Of a stretch of 61,652 nucleotides of DNA, positions 1 to 8,761 are shown piece after piece. Every line of letters starts with the position of its first letter. The first letter of the stretch is position 1. Both the position numbers and the translations under genes were made by a program. This DNA comes from an uncultured Porphyromonas sp. (GTDB lineage Bacteria > Bacteroidota > Bacteroidia > Bacteroidales > Porphyromonadaceae), in assembly GCA_900546675.1 (NCBI GenBank), contig URDQ01000002.1:1-61652 (forward strand), read 5' to 3'. The notes beneath the pieces are model-generated. The model saw only the letters and a program-made list of their open reading frames with translations. It made no database searches and was not told where the DNA came from.

Positions 1-68
1 TTTATCAGAAGCTCGATGAAACCAATTCAGTTGCATTTGATAGTTGAATCTACAGTTTAGCTTGCTTA

Positions 69-100
69 TTTGTGTAGTAGCTGAGGTTTTATTACTTTTG
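69..100 (+). promoter_or_regulatory. Bacteroidota-type promoter of efp
   Basis: TTTG at 69-72 and TACTTTTG at 93-100 are separated by 20 bp, matching the Bacteroidota -33/-7 consensus (TTTG, 17-23 bp, TAnnTTTG). Transcription would start near 107, about 40 bases before the efp start codon. The strand and spacing agree with the gene. The preceding 68 bases hold nothing I recognise. Confidence 0.65.
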
Positions 101-145
101 CATTGGTAAGTAACTAAGTAACTTCACAGAATAGACAAATAGTAT

Positions 146-712
146 ATGGCTACAACAGCAGACTTTCGCAATGGCATGTGCCTAGACATTGATGGGCAGT
201 ACTACTTCATCGTAGAGTTTCTCCATGTTAAGCCTGGCAAAGGCCCGGCATTCGTTCGCACGAAGCTACGCAATGTCGCTACGGGTCGCATCATCGACAA
301 GACGTGGAATAGTGGTGTCAAGGTAGAGGAGGTGCGCATCGAGCGTCGTCCCTATCAGTATCTCTACAATGATGATATGGGCTACCACTTTATGCACCCA
401 GAGACATTTGACCAGATCGCTATCAATGGCGAGCTGATCGAGGGTGTCCGCTTCCTCAAGGAGGGCGATATGGTCGAGGCGATGGTACATGCTGAGAGCG
501 AGACCGTGCTGACCTGCGAGCTACCAGCACACGTAGATCTGCGCATCAGTCATACGGAGCCTGGTATCAAGGGCGATACAGCTACCAATAGTCTCAAGCC
601 AGCGACCGTCGAGACGGGTGCTGAGATCCGTGTACCACTCTTTATCAATCAGGACGATGTGGTCACGGTAGATACACGTGATGGCTCCTACGTGGGGCGT
701 GTCAAGGAGTAA
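146..712 (+). CDS. efp: Elongation factor P
   Basis: EF-P binds the ribosome between the P and E sites and relieves stalling at polyproline stretches. The 188 residues are the usual family length and show the N-terminal KOW-like domain followed by two OB-type domains. The tip loop reads PGKG with Lys32, the equivalent of the E. coli lysine that carries the beta-lysyl modification. No modifying enzyme (EpmA/EpmB) lies in this window, so whether Lys32 is modified cannot be told. The C-terminal part keeps the ATNSLKPATVETG and RDGSYVGR signatures. The start at 146 leaves a leader of about 40 bases behind a good promoter. A strong hairpin terminator follows the gene, which therefore looks monocistronic. 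Confidence 0.97.
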   Translation: MATTADFRNGMCLDIDGQYYFIVEFLHVKPGKGPAFVRTKLRNVATGRIIDKTWNSGVKVEEVRIERRPYQYLYNDDMGYHFMHPETFDQIAINGELIEGVRFLKEGDMVEAMVHAESETVLTCELPAHVDLRISHTEPGIKGDTATNSLKPATVETGAEIRVPLFINQDDVVTVDTRDGSYVGRVKE

Positions 713-758
713 CCCTCCCTCTTCGAAACTCTTAATAAGCATCTAAGTGCGATGCAGT

Positions 759-807
759 AAAAGCCGTGCAGCTCTCCCCCCTAACTTGATGGAGCTACAC
801 GGCTTTT
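759..807 (+). terminator. Terminator of efp
   Basis: AAAAGCCGTGCAGCTC (759-774) pairs with GAGCTACACGGCTTTT (792-807) over 16 positions with one mismatch. The right arm ends in TTTTCTT. It lies about 45 bases after the efp stop and separates efp from malQ. Confidence 0.8.
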
Positions 808-897
808 CTTGATGAGACTACTGACTAAGCTAGAGGCGCTCTCGATGATTGTGGCAAAAGTCAATAGACTCTCCAACGGTGAGCCGTTTTAATCTCT

Positions 898-2715
898 ATG
901 AAACCATTCTCTCGTTTGGCAGGGGTGGCTATACCCCTCTTTAGCCTGCGTCGCCAAGGCGATGCGGGCTGTGGAGACTTTGCCGCTCTGGAGGCGTTTG
1001 CACTAGTGGCTGAGCGAATGGGTATGCGTATCATACAGTTGCTCCCGCTGGAAGACACCACCCTCTATGGCGACAGTCGTGACTCCTATCCCTATCGACC
1101 ACTAGCCTCCACGGTACTCAACCCGATCTACATAGCTGTAGATCAGCTTCCTCCACTCAAAGATCAGCAGCTGGAGCAGGAGCTACGAGCGGAGGCTGAG
1201 CGACTCTGTGCGCAAAAGACCTTCGACTATACGCAGGTGTGGCAGCTCAAGCGACGCTGGCTGTGGGCTTCCTTTACAGAGCAGGCGGACGCTTCGCCAT
1301 ACTTCACCGATATGATCAATCGCTATGCACGGCTGACGCTCAGGAATGCCCCTTTTAAAAGCACCCCCATCTGGCACTACTGGGTCTGCATGCGAATGGC
1401 TCTAGACCTACTGCCCGACCTCAATCGTGAAGAGTGGGACTTTTGGGATGCGATGGAGCGGGTTGAGGAGCTGGAGACGGAAAATAAAGCCTTGGTTGTC
1501 CGCACGGGCAACTTCTACGCTTACTGCTATATGGTAGCGCAGCGACAGATGCGCCGTGCCGTAGCTACGATTCGTCAGCATGGGCTGGCGCTCATGGGCG
1601 ATCTGCCCGTAGGGGTAGATCCGCATGCAGCGGACACGCTTGCTTACCCGACGCTCTTTGAGTCGAGACTCTCGTGCGGAGCTCCTCCCGACTACTTCTC
1701 TCCCAATGGACAGAACTGGGGCATCGTGACTTGTCGTGGAAACTCGGAAATGCTATGGCAGGAGCGCTTTGCCTATCTAGAGCGCTTCTACGACTATCTG
1801 CGGGTGGATCATGTACTGGGCTTCTTCCGTATGTGGTCTATACCTCGTGACGGGCGCTCTGGGTTGCTGGGCTACTTCGTTCCCTCTCATCGCTATTCGG
1901 AGGAGCGGATCGCCAAGCTAGGACTCTCCGAGACGCTACGACCTGAGTGGATAGCACCGATCGACAAACCTGCGACGACGCAGGAGGTGATTTGGGTCGC
2001 CTGTATCGATGGTGGCTACGTGCCTCGCTATGACGTGGCGAGTGCCGAGCCCTTTGCGATGCTGTCGCCTGACCTGCAGGAGCGTCTGCGAGTTGTCTGC
2101 GAGGAGTACTATTATAGTGCCAATGAGGAGCTGTGGCGGAAGCGTGGACTAGATCGTCTATCCTTTATGCAGAAGCTCACGAGCATCCATCTCTGTGCCG
2201 AAGATCTAGGGATGGTGCCTCAGTGTGTCTACCCGGTTCTAGAGGAGCTCGGCATCCTCAAGCTGTACGTGGAGCGTATGCCTAAGAGTGCTGGTATCGA
2301 GTTTGAGGCAGCACCATACTTCTCTGAGGATAGTGTCGCCACCACCTCAACGCACGACTGTGCCCCACTACGCCTCTGGTGGGCAGAAGACGAGGCGCGC
2401 TCACGACGCTACTACGACTACTTCCTCACTGATTACGGCGTTCCCTACGACACCACGCTCACGCCCGAGCTGGCAGAGATTATCGTGCGCCGTCACTTAG
2501 AGAGTAGCTCTCGACTCTGTATACTGCCGCTGCAAGATTGGCTAGCCCTAAGTCCTGAGCACTGCGCCACGGTCAATCCTCATAGCGAACAGATCAACGA
2601 CCCGAGCAATCCACATCATGTCTGGAGCTATCGTATGCCTATCGGTGTCGAGCAGCTCCCTGACGACTGGATACGACAGCTTCGCCAGATGATCTCAGAG
2701 ACTCATCGGCTGTAA
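898..2715 (+). CDS. malQ: 4-alpha-glucanotransferase (GH77, MalQ)
   Basis: The enzyme transfers segments of alpha-1,4-glucan between acceptors (disproportionation) in the cytoplasm and works on maltodextrins or glycogen breakdown products. GH77 hallmarks are visible: the nucleophile Asp304 in RVDHV, the acid/base Glu435 in CAEDLG, and Asp487 in STHD. The catalytic barrel starts almost at residue 1. Many Bacteroidota MalQ proteins are near 900 residues with N-terminal CBM20 starch-binding modules, but this 605-residue form has none. The start at 898 lies just before the conserved LAGVAIPLFSLR segment, so the shortness is not due to a missed start. The glycogen cluster (GH57, GT4, debranching enzyme) is about 45 kb away in the same window. 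No clear promoter was seen. Confidence 0.93.
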   Translation: MKPFSRLAGVAIPLFSLRRQGDAGCGDFAALEAFALVAERMGMRIIQLLPLEDTTLYGDSRDSYPYRPLASTVLNPIYIAVDQLPPLKDQQLEQELRAEAERLCAQKTFDYTQVWQLKRRWLWASFTEQADASPYFTDMINRYARLTLRNAPFKSTPIWHYWVCMRMALDLLPDLNREEWDFWDAMERVEELETENKALVVRTGNFYAYCYMVAQRQMRRAVATIRQHGLALMGDLPVGVDPHAADTLAYPTLFESRLSCGAPPDYFSPNGQNWGIVTCRGNSEMLWQERFAYLERFYDYLRVDHVLGFFRMWSIPRDGRSGLLGYFVPSHRYSEERIAKLGLSETLRPEWIAPIDKPATTQEVIWVACIDGGYVPRYDVASAEPFAMLSPDLQERLRVVCEEYYYSANEELWRKRGLDRLSFMQKLTSIHLCAEDLGMVPQCVYPVLEELGILKLYVERMPKSAGIEFEAAPYFSEDSVATTSTHDCAPLRLWWAEDEARSRRYYDYFLTDYGVPYDTTLTPELAEIIVRRHLESSSRLCILPLQDWLALSPEHCATVNPHSEQINDPSNPHHVWSYRMPIGVEQLPDDWIRQLRQMISETHRL

Positions 2716-2769
2716 GCGTGTCATCCTACATTTTTTCCAACCTTCTAATAACAACCCTACATATACCCT

Positions 2770-4758
2770 ATGCGAAAGCTTAATACAAAAGAGATCAAAC
2801 AACTCACAGAGCAAGGGTGCCAAGCGCAAGACTGGTCCTTGGTTCGTGTTCATAGATATTTTGATGCTAGTCGCTGTCAGCAAGTTCACTTCATCGGTAA
2901 GTGTGAGCTAGGCGACAATCGTGGTGGTCGCCCCTCCGAGGAGGAGCCGAGCCACGTCGAGCCCTACCGCTTAGCTCACGTTAAGCTGGTCAATTGTACC
3001 ATCGGCGACCGAGTCATCATCGATGGTGTGCGGGATTGCATCTCGCATTACGACATCGGTGACGATGTGGTGATCCACGACATAGCGGCTCTCAAGGTAA
3101 CGGGCGAGACCTCCTTTGGCAATGGTCACCTCGTGGAGGTACTCAACGAGACAGGTGGTCGTGAGGTGCCTATCTGCGATATCTTGACGGCTCAGACCGC
3201 CTATATGCTGGCGATGTATCGCCACGACAAGGAGCTACAAGGAGCGCTCTCTAAGCTCGTTGAGGAGTACACCGCTTCCGTGCGGTCAGATCGAGGTACC
3301 ATCGGTGAGTCTTCTCAGATCAGGCTTTGCGGTATTATGACCAATATCAAGGTGGGGCCACACAGCTCTATTATTGGTGCCTCAGTGCTAGAGAATGGCT
3401 CGGTGAATAGTACAGCTCTGAGTCCTACACAGATCGGCTATGGGGTGATCTGTCGGGACTTTATATTTTCTGCTGGCTGCGTTGTGGCTGATGGCTCCAA
3501 CGTCTCCCGCTGTTTCGTTGGTCAGGGTTGCTCGGTGACCCATCTGTTCAGTGCGCACGACTCGCTCTTCTTTGCCAATTGTCAGTGCGAAAACGGTGAA
3601 GCTTGTGCCGTCTTTGCGGGTCCCTTTACAGTCACGATGCACAAGAGTAGTCTGCTGATCGCTGGTTACTACTCTTTCCTCAATGCGGGCAGTGGCTCTA
3701 ACCAAAGCAACCACTTGTACAAGCTCGGTCCCATTCACCAAGGCATCGTAGAGCGTGGTAGCAAGACCACCTCCGACTCCTATATCTTGTGGCCTTCGCG
3801 TATCGGGGCTTTCAGCTTGATTATGGGGCGTCATGTGGATCATATTGACTCGTCAGACTTCCCCTTCTCCTATCTTATAGAGAATGACAACCAGACCTAC
3901 TTGGTGCCAGGTACTAACCTACGTAGCGTCGGGACTATCCGTGATACCAAGAAGTGGCCTAAGCGTGACAAGCGTCACCCCGAGGAAAAGCTCGACTGCA
4001 TCAACTACAACCTCCTCTCGCCCTATACGGTCGGGAAGATGTACAAGGGCTGGCACAAGCTCAAAGCTCTCGAGTCTCACCTCGGTAGCTCTAATGCGAC
4101 CTATATCTATCACGACATGCACATTCGTCATAGCTCTCTCGTCAAGGGGTGTCGCTACTACGAGATGGGTATCGTCAAGTTCCTCGGCAACTCACTCATC
4201 CAGCGCATTCAGGAGCAAGCACCCAAGAGTAAGAGCGAACTGGTTGCCTGCCTGCCACCTACCAGCAATGAGGGTCTCTCCGATTGGCTCGACCTAGCGG
4301 GTATGATCGCTCCACGTCGGCTCGTACGCAGCCTGATCACACAGATTAAAGAGGGGCAGATCAAGACGCTCCAGGAGGTCAACGTCGCCATCCGCTCCAT
4401 ACATAGTTGCTACTACGAGATAGAGTGGCACTGGGCATATGATCTGCTCTTGCGGTGGTACGATATATCGGCTAGAGATCTCACAGTGGAGCGGGTCATA
4501 CAGATTGTCCAGGAGTGGCAAGAGACCGTCATCACGCTAGACGAGTGTCTGCTCAAGGATGCTCACAAGGAGTTTGAGATGCTCACGCAGGTCGGCTTCG
4601 GCATAGATCTCGATGGCGATCACAACCGTCGCATCGACTTTGAGCAGGTGCGTGGCAGCTATGAGGACAACGCCTTCGTTTCAGAGGTACACGACCACAT
4701 ACATCGCAAGAAGCTCCTCGGCGAGACGATCCTCGCTCAGATTGACGCCCTTCCCTGA
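2770..4758 (+). CDS. DUF4954 family protein with hexapeptide beta-helix
   Basis: I recognise this as the long Bacteroidota-specific DUF4954 family, whose function is unknown. The first half (about residues 60-380) is rich in spaced Ile/Val/Gly patterns such as CTIGDRVIIDGV and THLFSAHDSLFFANCQC. These suggest a left-handed parallel beta-helix like that of nucleotidyltransferases and acyltransferases. The last 200 residues look helical. There is no signal peptide or membrane segment, so it should be cytoplasmic. It starts 54 bases after malQ on the same strand and could be co-transcribed with it, which would hint at a sugar-related role, but nothing in the sequence proves this. Confidence 0.85.
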   Translation: MRKLNTKEIKQLTEQGCQAQDWSLVRVHRYFDASRCQQVHFIGKCELGDNRGGRPSEEEPSHVEPYRLAHVKLVNCTIGDRVIIDGVRDCISHYDIGDDVVIHDIAALKVTGETSFGNGHLVEVLNETGGREVPICDILTAQTAYMLAMYRHDKELQGALSKLVEEYTASVRSDRGTIGESSQIRLCGIMTNIKVGPHSSIIGASVLENGSVNSTALSPTQIGYGVICRDFIFSAGCVVADGSNVSRCFVGQGCSVTHLFSAHDSLFFANCQCENGEACAVFAGPFTVTMHKSSLLIAGYYSFLNAGSGSNQSNHLYKLGPIHQGIVERGSKTTSDSYILWPSRIGAFSLIMGRHVDHIDSSDFPFSYLIENDNQTYLVPGTNLRSVGTIRDTKKWPKRDKRHPEEKLDCINYNLLSPYTVGKMYKGWHKLKALESHLGSSNATYIYHDMHIRHSSLVKGCRYYEMGIVKFLGNSLIQRIQEQAPKSKSELVACLPPTSNEGLSDWLDLAGMIAPRRLVRSLITQIKEGQIKTLQEVNVAIRSIHSCYYEIEWHWAYDLLLRWYDISARDLTVERVIQIVQEWQETVITLDECLLKDAHKEFEMLTQVGFGIDLDGDHNRRIDFEQVRGSYEDNAFVSEVHDHIHRKKLLGETILAQIDALP

Positions 4759-4767
4759 GTAACCTGA

Positions 4768-4795
4768 TTAGATATTAGAGGTTAGATATTAGAGC
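4768..4795. repeat. Degenerate heptanucleotide array (4 units)
   Basis: Four consecutive 7-base units, TTAGATA, TTAGAGG, TTAGATA and TTAGAGC, follow the stop of the DUF4954 gene. On the opposite strand the unit reads as the CTAAYYT motif of the larger arrays at 28.2 and 29.8 kb. It opens the 320-base gap before ychF, which also holds two inverted GGACGCAC hairpins and a promoter. Confidence 0.75.
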
Positions 4796-4812
4796 GATAC
4801 GAGTAACCCTGT

Positions 4813-4846
4813 GTAGGGACGCTCGGTCGAGCGTCCGTTGTCGAAC
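4813..4846 (+). repeat. REP-like GGACGC palindrome, copy 1
   Basis: GTAGGGACGC leads into a perfect 8-bp stem, GGACGCTC (4817-4824) and GAGCGTCC (4829-4836), with a 4-base loop. GTTGTCGAAC follows. Closely similar copies are at 4878-4906 (reverse orientation), 61396-61430 and 61447-61475. The shared flanks outside the stem show a dispersed repeat rather than a chance hairpin. Confidence 0.75.
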
Positions 4847-4877
4847 GACAGTTACAGCATCGTCTCGGCTGGTTTGC

Positions 4878-4906
4878 GGACGGACGCACAGACCGTGCGT
4901 CCCTAC
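4878..4906 (-). repeat. REP-like GGACGC palindrome, copy 2 (inverted)
   Basis: GGACGCAC (4882-4889) and GTGCGTCC (4895-4902) form a perfect 8-bp stem with the loop AGACC. The flank CCCTAC (4901-4906) shows that it lies in reverse orientation to copy 1, so the two copies face each other about 40 bases apart. Confidence 0.75.
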
Positions 4907-5007
4907 ATAGGGCTACACGTCTTGCTGTACCATAACGGACGCCCTCCGACTCGACACTTCCGTGCGTCACGACGTTGTTGGTTCCCCTCAGACAGCAAGA
5001 TAATTAG

Positions 5008-5015
5008 TACCTTTG
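5008..5015 (+). promoter_or_regulatory. -7 element upstream of ychF
   Basis: TACCTTTG fits the Bacteroidota -7 consensus exactly and lies 64 bases before the ychF start. The -33 partner is weak: TTG triplets at 4975-4980 sit a little too far away (27 bp or more). It is the probable promoter of ychF and perhaps of guaA and panB. Confidence 0.45.
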
Positions 5016-5078
5016 CAGGAGAGCCGAGCTGACACGACAGCGAGGCGTCGTTACGTTGTATACTTATCCTTATAATAT

Positions 5079-6182
5079 ATGTCGCTACAGTGCGGTATCG
5101 TAGGACTACCCAACGTAGGTAAGTCCACTTTGTTTAACTGCTTGTCGAACGCTAAGGCGCAGTCGGCCAACTTCCCCTTCTGCACGATCGAGCCCAACGT
5201 CGGGGTCATCACCGTGCCAGATGAGCGTCTCAATAAGTTGGTCGAGATGGAGCACCCTAAGCGTACGGTGCCTGCCACGGTAGAGATTGTCGACATAGCG
5301 GGACTGGTCAAGGGTGCTAGCCAAGGGGAGGGACTAGGGAATAAGTTCCTCTCTAACATCCGTGAGACCGATGCGATCATACACTTGCTGCGCTGCTTCG
5401 ACGATGACAACATCACGCACGTCGATGGCTCCGTAGACCCTGTTCGGGACAAGGAGATCATCGATACGGAGCTACAGCTCAAGGATTTGGAGACGGTGCA
5501 GACGCAGCTCAAGAAGTCCGAGCGACAGGCTCAGACGGGTGGCGACAAGCAGGCGAAGATCCGTGTGGCGCTCCTCAAGCGTATCGAGGAGGCACTGCTA
5601 CAAGGGCTTAACGCTCGCTCGGTGACGCCAGAAAACAAAGACGAAGAGCAGGCGCTGCGAGACCTTTTCCTCCTGACGGCTAAGCCTGTTCTCTACGTCT
5701 GCAATGTCGACGAGGCGAGTGCTGCCACGGGCAATGCCTATGTAGAGGCTGTTCGCCAGGCTATCGCTCATGAGGATGCGGAGCTACTGGTCGTATCGGC
5801 GCATATCGAGAGCGAGATAGCAGAGCTGGAGGAGTATGAGGAGCGTCAGCTCTTCCTACAGGAGCTGGGGCTAGAGGAGACGGGCGTCAACCGCTTGATC
5901 CGTGCCGCCTACAAGTTGCTCAACCTCGAGACCTTCTTTACGGCTGGTGCTGATGAGTGCCGTGCGTGGACTTTTGTCAAGGGAAGCAAGGCTCCTCAAT
6001 GTGCGGGCATCATACATACCGACTTCGAGCGTGGCTTCATACGTGCCGAGGTGATTAAGTATGAGGACTACGTACACTACGGCTCCGAGACGGCTGTCAA
6101 GGAGGCTGGTCGTATGGCGGTCGAGGGTAAGGACTACATCGTGCAGGACGGAGACATTATGCACTTCCGCTTTAACGTATAG
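5079..6182 (+). CDS. ychF: Redox-regulated ATPase YchF (Obg-like)
   Basis: YchF is a universally conserved P-loop NTPase of the Obg/TRAFAC class that prefers ATP and associates with ribosomes. The 367 residues match the family length. The P-loop GLPNVGKST is at residues 9-17, the G2/G3 region includes DIAGLVKGAS, and the C-terminal TGS domain contains FTAGADECRAWTF and the closing GDIMHFRFNV. The product is cytoplasmic. Only 42 bases separate it from guaA, so the two may share a transcript. Nothing about it is unusual. Confidence 0.97.
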   Translation: MSLQCGIVGLPNVGKSTLFNCLSNAKAQSANFPFCTIEPNVGVITVPDERLNKLVEMEHPKRTVPATVEIVDIAGLVKGASQGEGLGNKFLSNIRETDAIIHLLRCFDDDNITHVDGSVDPVRDKEIIDTELQLKDLETVQTQLKKSERQAQTGGDKQAKIRVALLKRIEEALLQGLNARSVTPENKDEEQALRDLFLLTAKPVLYVCNVDEASAATGNAYVEAVRQAIAHEDAELLVVSAHIESEIAELEEYEERQLFLQELGLEETGVNRLIRAAYKLLNLETFFTAGADECRAWTFVKGSKAPQCAGIIHTDFERGFIRAEVIKYEDYVHYGSETAVKEAGRMAVEGKDYIVQDGDIMHFRFNV

Positions 6183-6224
6183 CCTCTCTAGTACAAAGTA
6201 TTAACACCGAAACAGAATCAACCT

Positions 6225-7745
6225 ATGCCGGACAAAATAATTATCGCAGACTTTGGGTCGCAGACCACACAGCTCATAGGTCGTCGTCTGAGAGACCTCA
6301 ACACTTACTGCGAGATAGTCCCCTACAACAAGATCCCCACAGACCTGACGGGCGTCCGTGGCATCATCCTCTCGGGGAGCCCTTACTCGGTCTATGCTGA
6401 GGAGGCTTTTACCGCAGACATAGCAGCTATCCGTGGACGGTTACCGATACTAGGCATCTGCTACGGAGCGCAGTTGATGGTGCATCAGAGCGGAGGTGCC
6501 GTGGAGAACTCCAACACCCGTGAGTACGGAGCCTCTACGCTACAACTGGTGGACAAGGGCGATCCGCTGCTCGCAGGGCTCTCGCCACAGCACACGGTCT
6601 GGATGTCACACGGGGACACGATCACCCGTCTTCCTGGGGGCTTTAAGGTGATCGCCTCGACTCCCTCGGTGCAGTATGCCGCTTATAGGATAGAGGGTGA
6701 GGAGACGTGGGGCGTACAGTTTCACCCAGAGATACATCATAGTGAGGAGGGTACGAAGCTCCTCGACAACTTTGTCACGCTCTGTGGCATCAAGGGCGAG
6801 TGGTCGTCCGAGTCTTTCATCGAGAGCAGCATAGCCTCGATTCGAGCACAGGTAGGTGACGAGCAGGTCATTATGGCGCTCAGTGGAGGCGTGGATAGTT
6901 CGGTCGCAGCGGTCCTCCTACATCGTGCTATCGGCGATCAGCTCACCTGTATCTTCGTGGATCATGGGCTGATGCGACTAGGCGAGGCGGAACAAATCTT
7001 GGCAGACTACAAGGCTCTCGGACTAGGATGTATCAAAGTCGATGCGAGTGCGAAGTTCCTCGGAGACCTAGCAGGCGTTCGTGACCCCGAGGCTAAGCGT
7101 AAAGTGATTGGCAGGGACTTCATCGAGGTCTTTGAGGCTGAGGCAAAGAAGCTTCCGCAGGCTCGCTGGCTGGGACAGGGAACTATTTATCCAGATATCA
7201 TTGAGTCTATCAACATCACGGGCAAGGTGATCAAGAGCCATCACAACGTGGGTGGACTGCCTGAGCGTATGCACCTGAAGCTGGTGGAGCCACTGAAGCA
7301 TCTCTTTAAGGATGAGGTGCGTCGTGTCGGCTTGGCGCTATCTATGCCACGACATATGATCTTTCGCCATCCCTTCCCAGGTCCTGGTCTAGGCATTCGC
7401 GTGTTGGGTGAGGTGACTCCTGAGAAGGTGGCTATCCTCCAGCAGGCGGACAAGATATACACCGATATGCTACGCAAGTACAACCTCTACGATGAGGTGT
7501 GGCAGGCGGGAGCTATCCTACTGCCGGTGCAGAGCGTAGGCGTCATGGGTGACGAGCGTACCTATGAGTACACGGTGGCACTGCGTGCCGTGACGAGCGT
7601 CGATGCGATGAGCGCTGACTGGGCTCGGTTGCCGTATGACTTCCTCGCAGAGGTCTCTAACGAAATCATAAACAAGGTGCGTGGCGTCAATCGTGTCTGC
7701 TACGATGTATCGTCAAAGCCACCCGCAACGATTGAGTGGGAGTAA
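6225..7745 (+). CDS. guaA: GMP synthase (glutamine-hydrolysing)
   Basis: GuaA converts XMP to GMP using glutamine and ATP, the last step of guanine nucleotide synthesis. The N-terminal class I glutamine amidotransferase domain (residues 1-195) has Cys79 in GICYGAQ and the His/Glu pair in VQFHPEIHHSEEG. The ATP pyrophosphatase domain follows with SGGVDSS, then the dimerisation domain with FRHPFPGPGLGIR and the C-terminal PPATIEWE. At 506 residues it is full length. It lies between ychF and panB with short gaps (42 and 38 bases), consistent with one transcription unit. Confidence 0.97.
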   Translation: MPDKIIIADFGSQTTQLIGRRLRDLNTYCEIVPYNKIPTDLTGVRGIILSGSPYSVYAEEAFTADIAAIRGRLPILGICYGAQLMVHQSGGAVENSNTREYGASTLQLVDKGDPLLAGLSPQHTVWMSHGDTITRLPGGFKVIASTPSVQYAAYRIEGEETWGVQFHPEIHHSEEGTKLLDNFVTLCGIKGEWSSESFIESSIASIRAQVGDEQVIMALSGGVDSSVAAVLLHRAIGDQLTCIFVDHGLMRLGEAEQILADYKALGLGCIKVDASAKFLGDLAGVRDPEAKRKVIGRDFIEVFEAEAKKLPQARWLGQGTIYPDIIESINITGKVIKSHHNVGGLPERMHLKLVEPLKHLFKDEVRRVGLALSMPRHMIFRHPFPGPGLGIRVLGEVTPEKVAILQQADKIYTDMLRKYNLYDEVWQAGAILLPVQSVGVMGDERTYEYTVALRAVTSVDAMSADWARLPYDFLAEVSNEIINKVRGVNRVCYDVSSKPPATIEWE

Positions 7746-7783
7746 CCTTTCGCTCAGTCTATCTACTTAATATCTAAATCAAT

Positions 7784-8605
7784 ATGTCCACTTATCAAGC
7801 TACGGATAGTCGCAAGGTGACCACCCGACGACTACTCGAGATGAAAGAGCGTGGGGAGAAGATCTCTATGCTCACTGCTTACGACTACTCAGCAGCACAG
7901 ATCATCGATGCTGCGGGTATGGATGTGATCCTCGTAGGCGACTCTGCCAGTAATGTGATGGCGGGTAATGTGACTACACTGCCTATCACGCTCGACCAGA
8001 TGATATACCACGGTAAGAGCGTGATGAAAGCGGTGCAGCGTGCGCTGGTCGTCGTTGACCTCCCCTTCGGCTCTTATCAGGGCAACTCAAAGATCGCTCT
8101 AGAAAGTGCGATCAAAGTGATGAAGATCACCCATGCTGATGCGATCAAGATCGAGGGGGGTAGCGAGATCCGTGAGTCGGTCGAGCGTATCCTCTCGGCT
8201 GGTATCCCGATTATGGGACACCTCGGGTTGACTCCTCAGTCGATCAATAAGTTTGGCTCTTATGCTGTCCGTGCTAAGGAGCAGGCGGAGGCTGACAAGC
8301 TGCTGGCTGATGCACATCTGCTGGAGGAGCTAGGCTGCTTTGCGCTCGTACTGGAGAAGATCCCAGCACCACTAGCGACTAAGGTCGCCTCTGAGCTGAC
8401 GATCCCCGTCATCGGCATCGGAGCTGGCGGTGGGGTAGATGGTCAGGTCCTAGTGATGCACGATATGCTCGGCATCACGCAAGGCTTTAGTCCTCGCTTC
8501 TTGCGTCGCTACGCTGACCTGGGCTCTATAATGACCGAGGCGGTACAGCACTACATAGCCGACGTCAAGAGCCAAGACTTCCCCAACGAGGAGGAGTCTT
8601 ACTAG
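7784..8605 (+). CDS. panB: 3-methyl-2-oxobutanoate hydroxymethyltransferase
   Basis: PanB transfers a hydroxymethyl group from methylenetetrahydrofolate to ketoisovalerate, the first step towards pantothenate and CoA. Characteristic segments are present: LTAYDYSAAQIIDAAG, VGDSASNVMAGN, DLPFGSY, KIEGG, GHLGLTPQS and IGIGAGGGVDGQVLV, covering the metal and substrate sites. At 273 residues it is full length. No panC or panD lies in the window. A perfect hairpin terminator 25 bases downstream ends the ychF-guaA-panB block. Confidence 0.96.
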   Translation: MSTYQATDSRKVTTRRLLEMKERGEKISMLTAYDYSAAQIIDAAGMDVILVGDSASNVMAGNVTTLPITLDQMIYHGKSVMKAVQRALVVVDLPFGSYQGNSKIALESAIKVMKITHADAIKIEGGSEIRESVERILSAGIPIMGHLGLTPQSINKFGSYAVRAKEQAEADKLLADAHLLEELGCFALVLEKIPAPLATKVASELTIPVIGIGAGGGVDGQVLVMHDMLGITQGFSPRFLRRYADLGSIMTEAVQHYIADVKSQDFPNEEESY

Positions 8606-8630
8606 TCCACCACAGGCTACACGCATATAT

Positions 8631-8673
8631 AGCGAAGGCACCACCAACCACTAGGGCTGGCAGTGCCTTCGCT
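8631..8673 (+). terminator. Terminator of panB
   Basis: AGCGAAGGCAC (8631-8641) and GTGCCTTCGCT (8663-8673) form a perfect 11-bp stem with a 21-base loop, followed by T-rich TCTCGTTG. It also argues that the next gene begins downstream of this point. Confidence 0.75.
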
Positions 8674-8678
8674 TCTCG

Positions 8679-8711
8679 TTGTGCTTATGCAGCCCGAAAT
8701 GAGTACTTTTG
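8679..8711 (+). promoter_or_regulatory. Promoter of the GT2 gene
   Basis: TTG at 8679-8681 and TACTTTTG at 8704-8711 are 22 bp apart, a good Bacteroidota promoter. Transcription would start near 8718, after an in-frame ATG at 8663. The true start codon of the following gene must then be further down, at 8762. Confidence 0.6.
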
Positions 8712-8761
8712 TGGAACGCCTTTCGCTCACCCAGCGAAAGGGTCGCCTAGTCCACATTCTC

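Noticed and set aside
4782..5032. Open frames on both strands between DUF4954 and ychF
   Set aside because: They are made of heptamer and GGACGCAC repeat DNA and overlap the ychF promoter.
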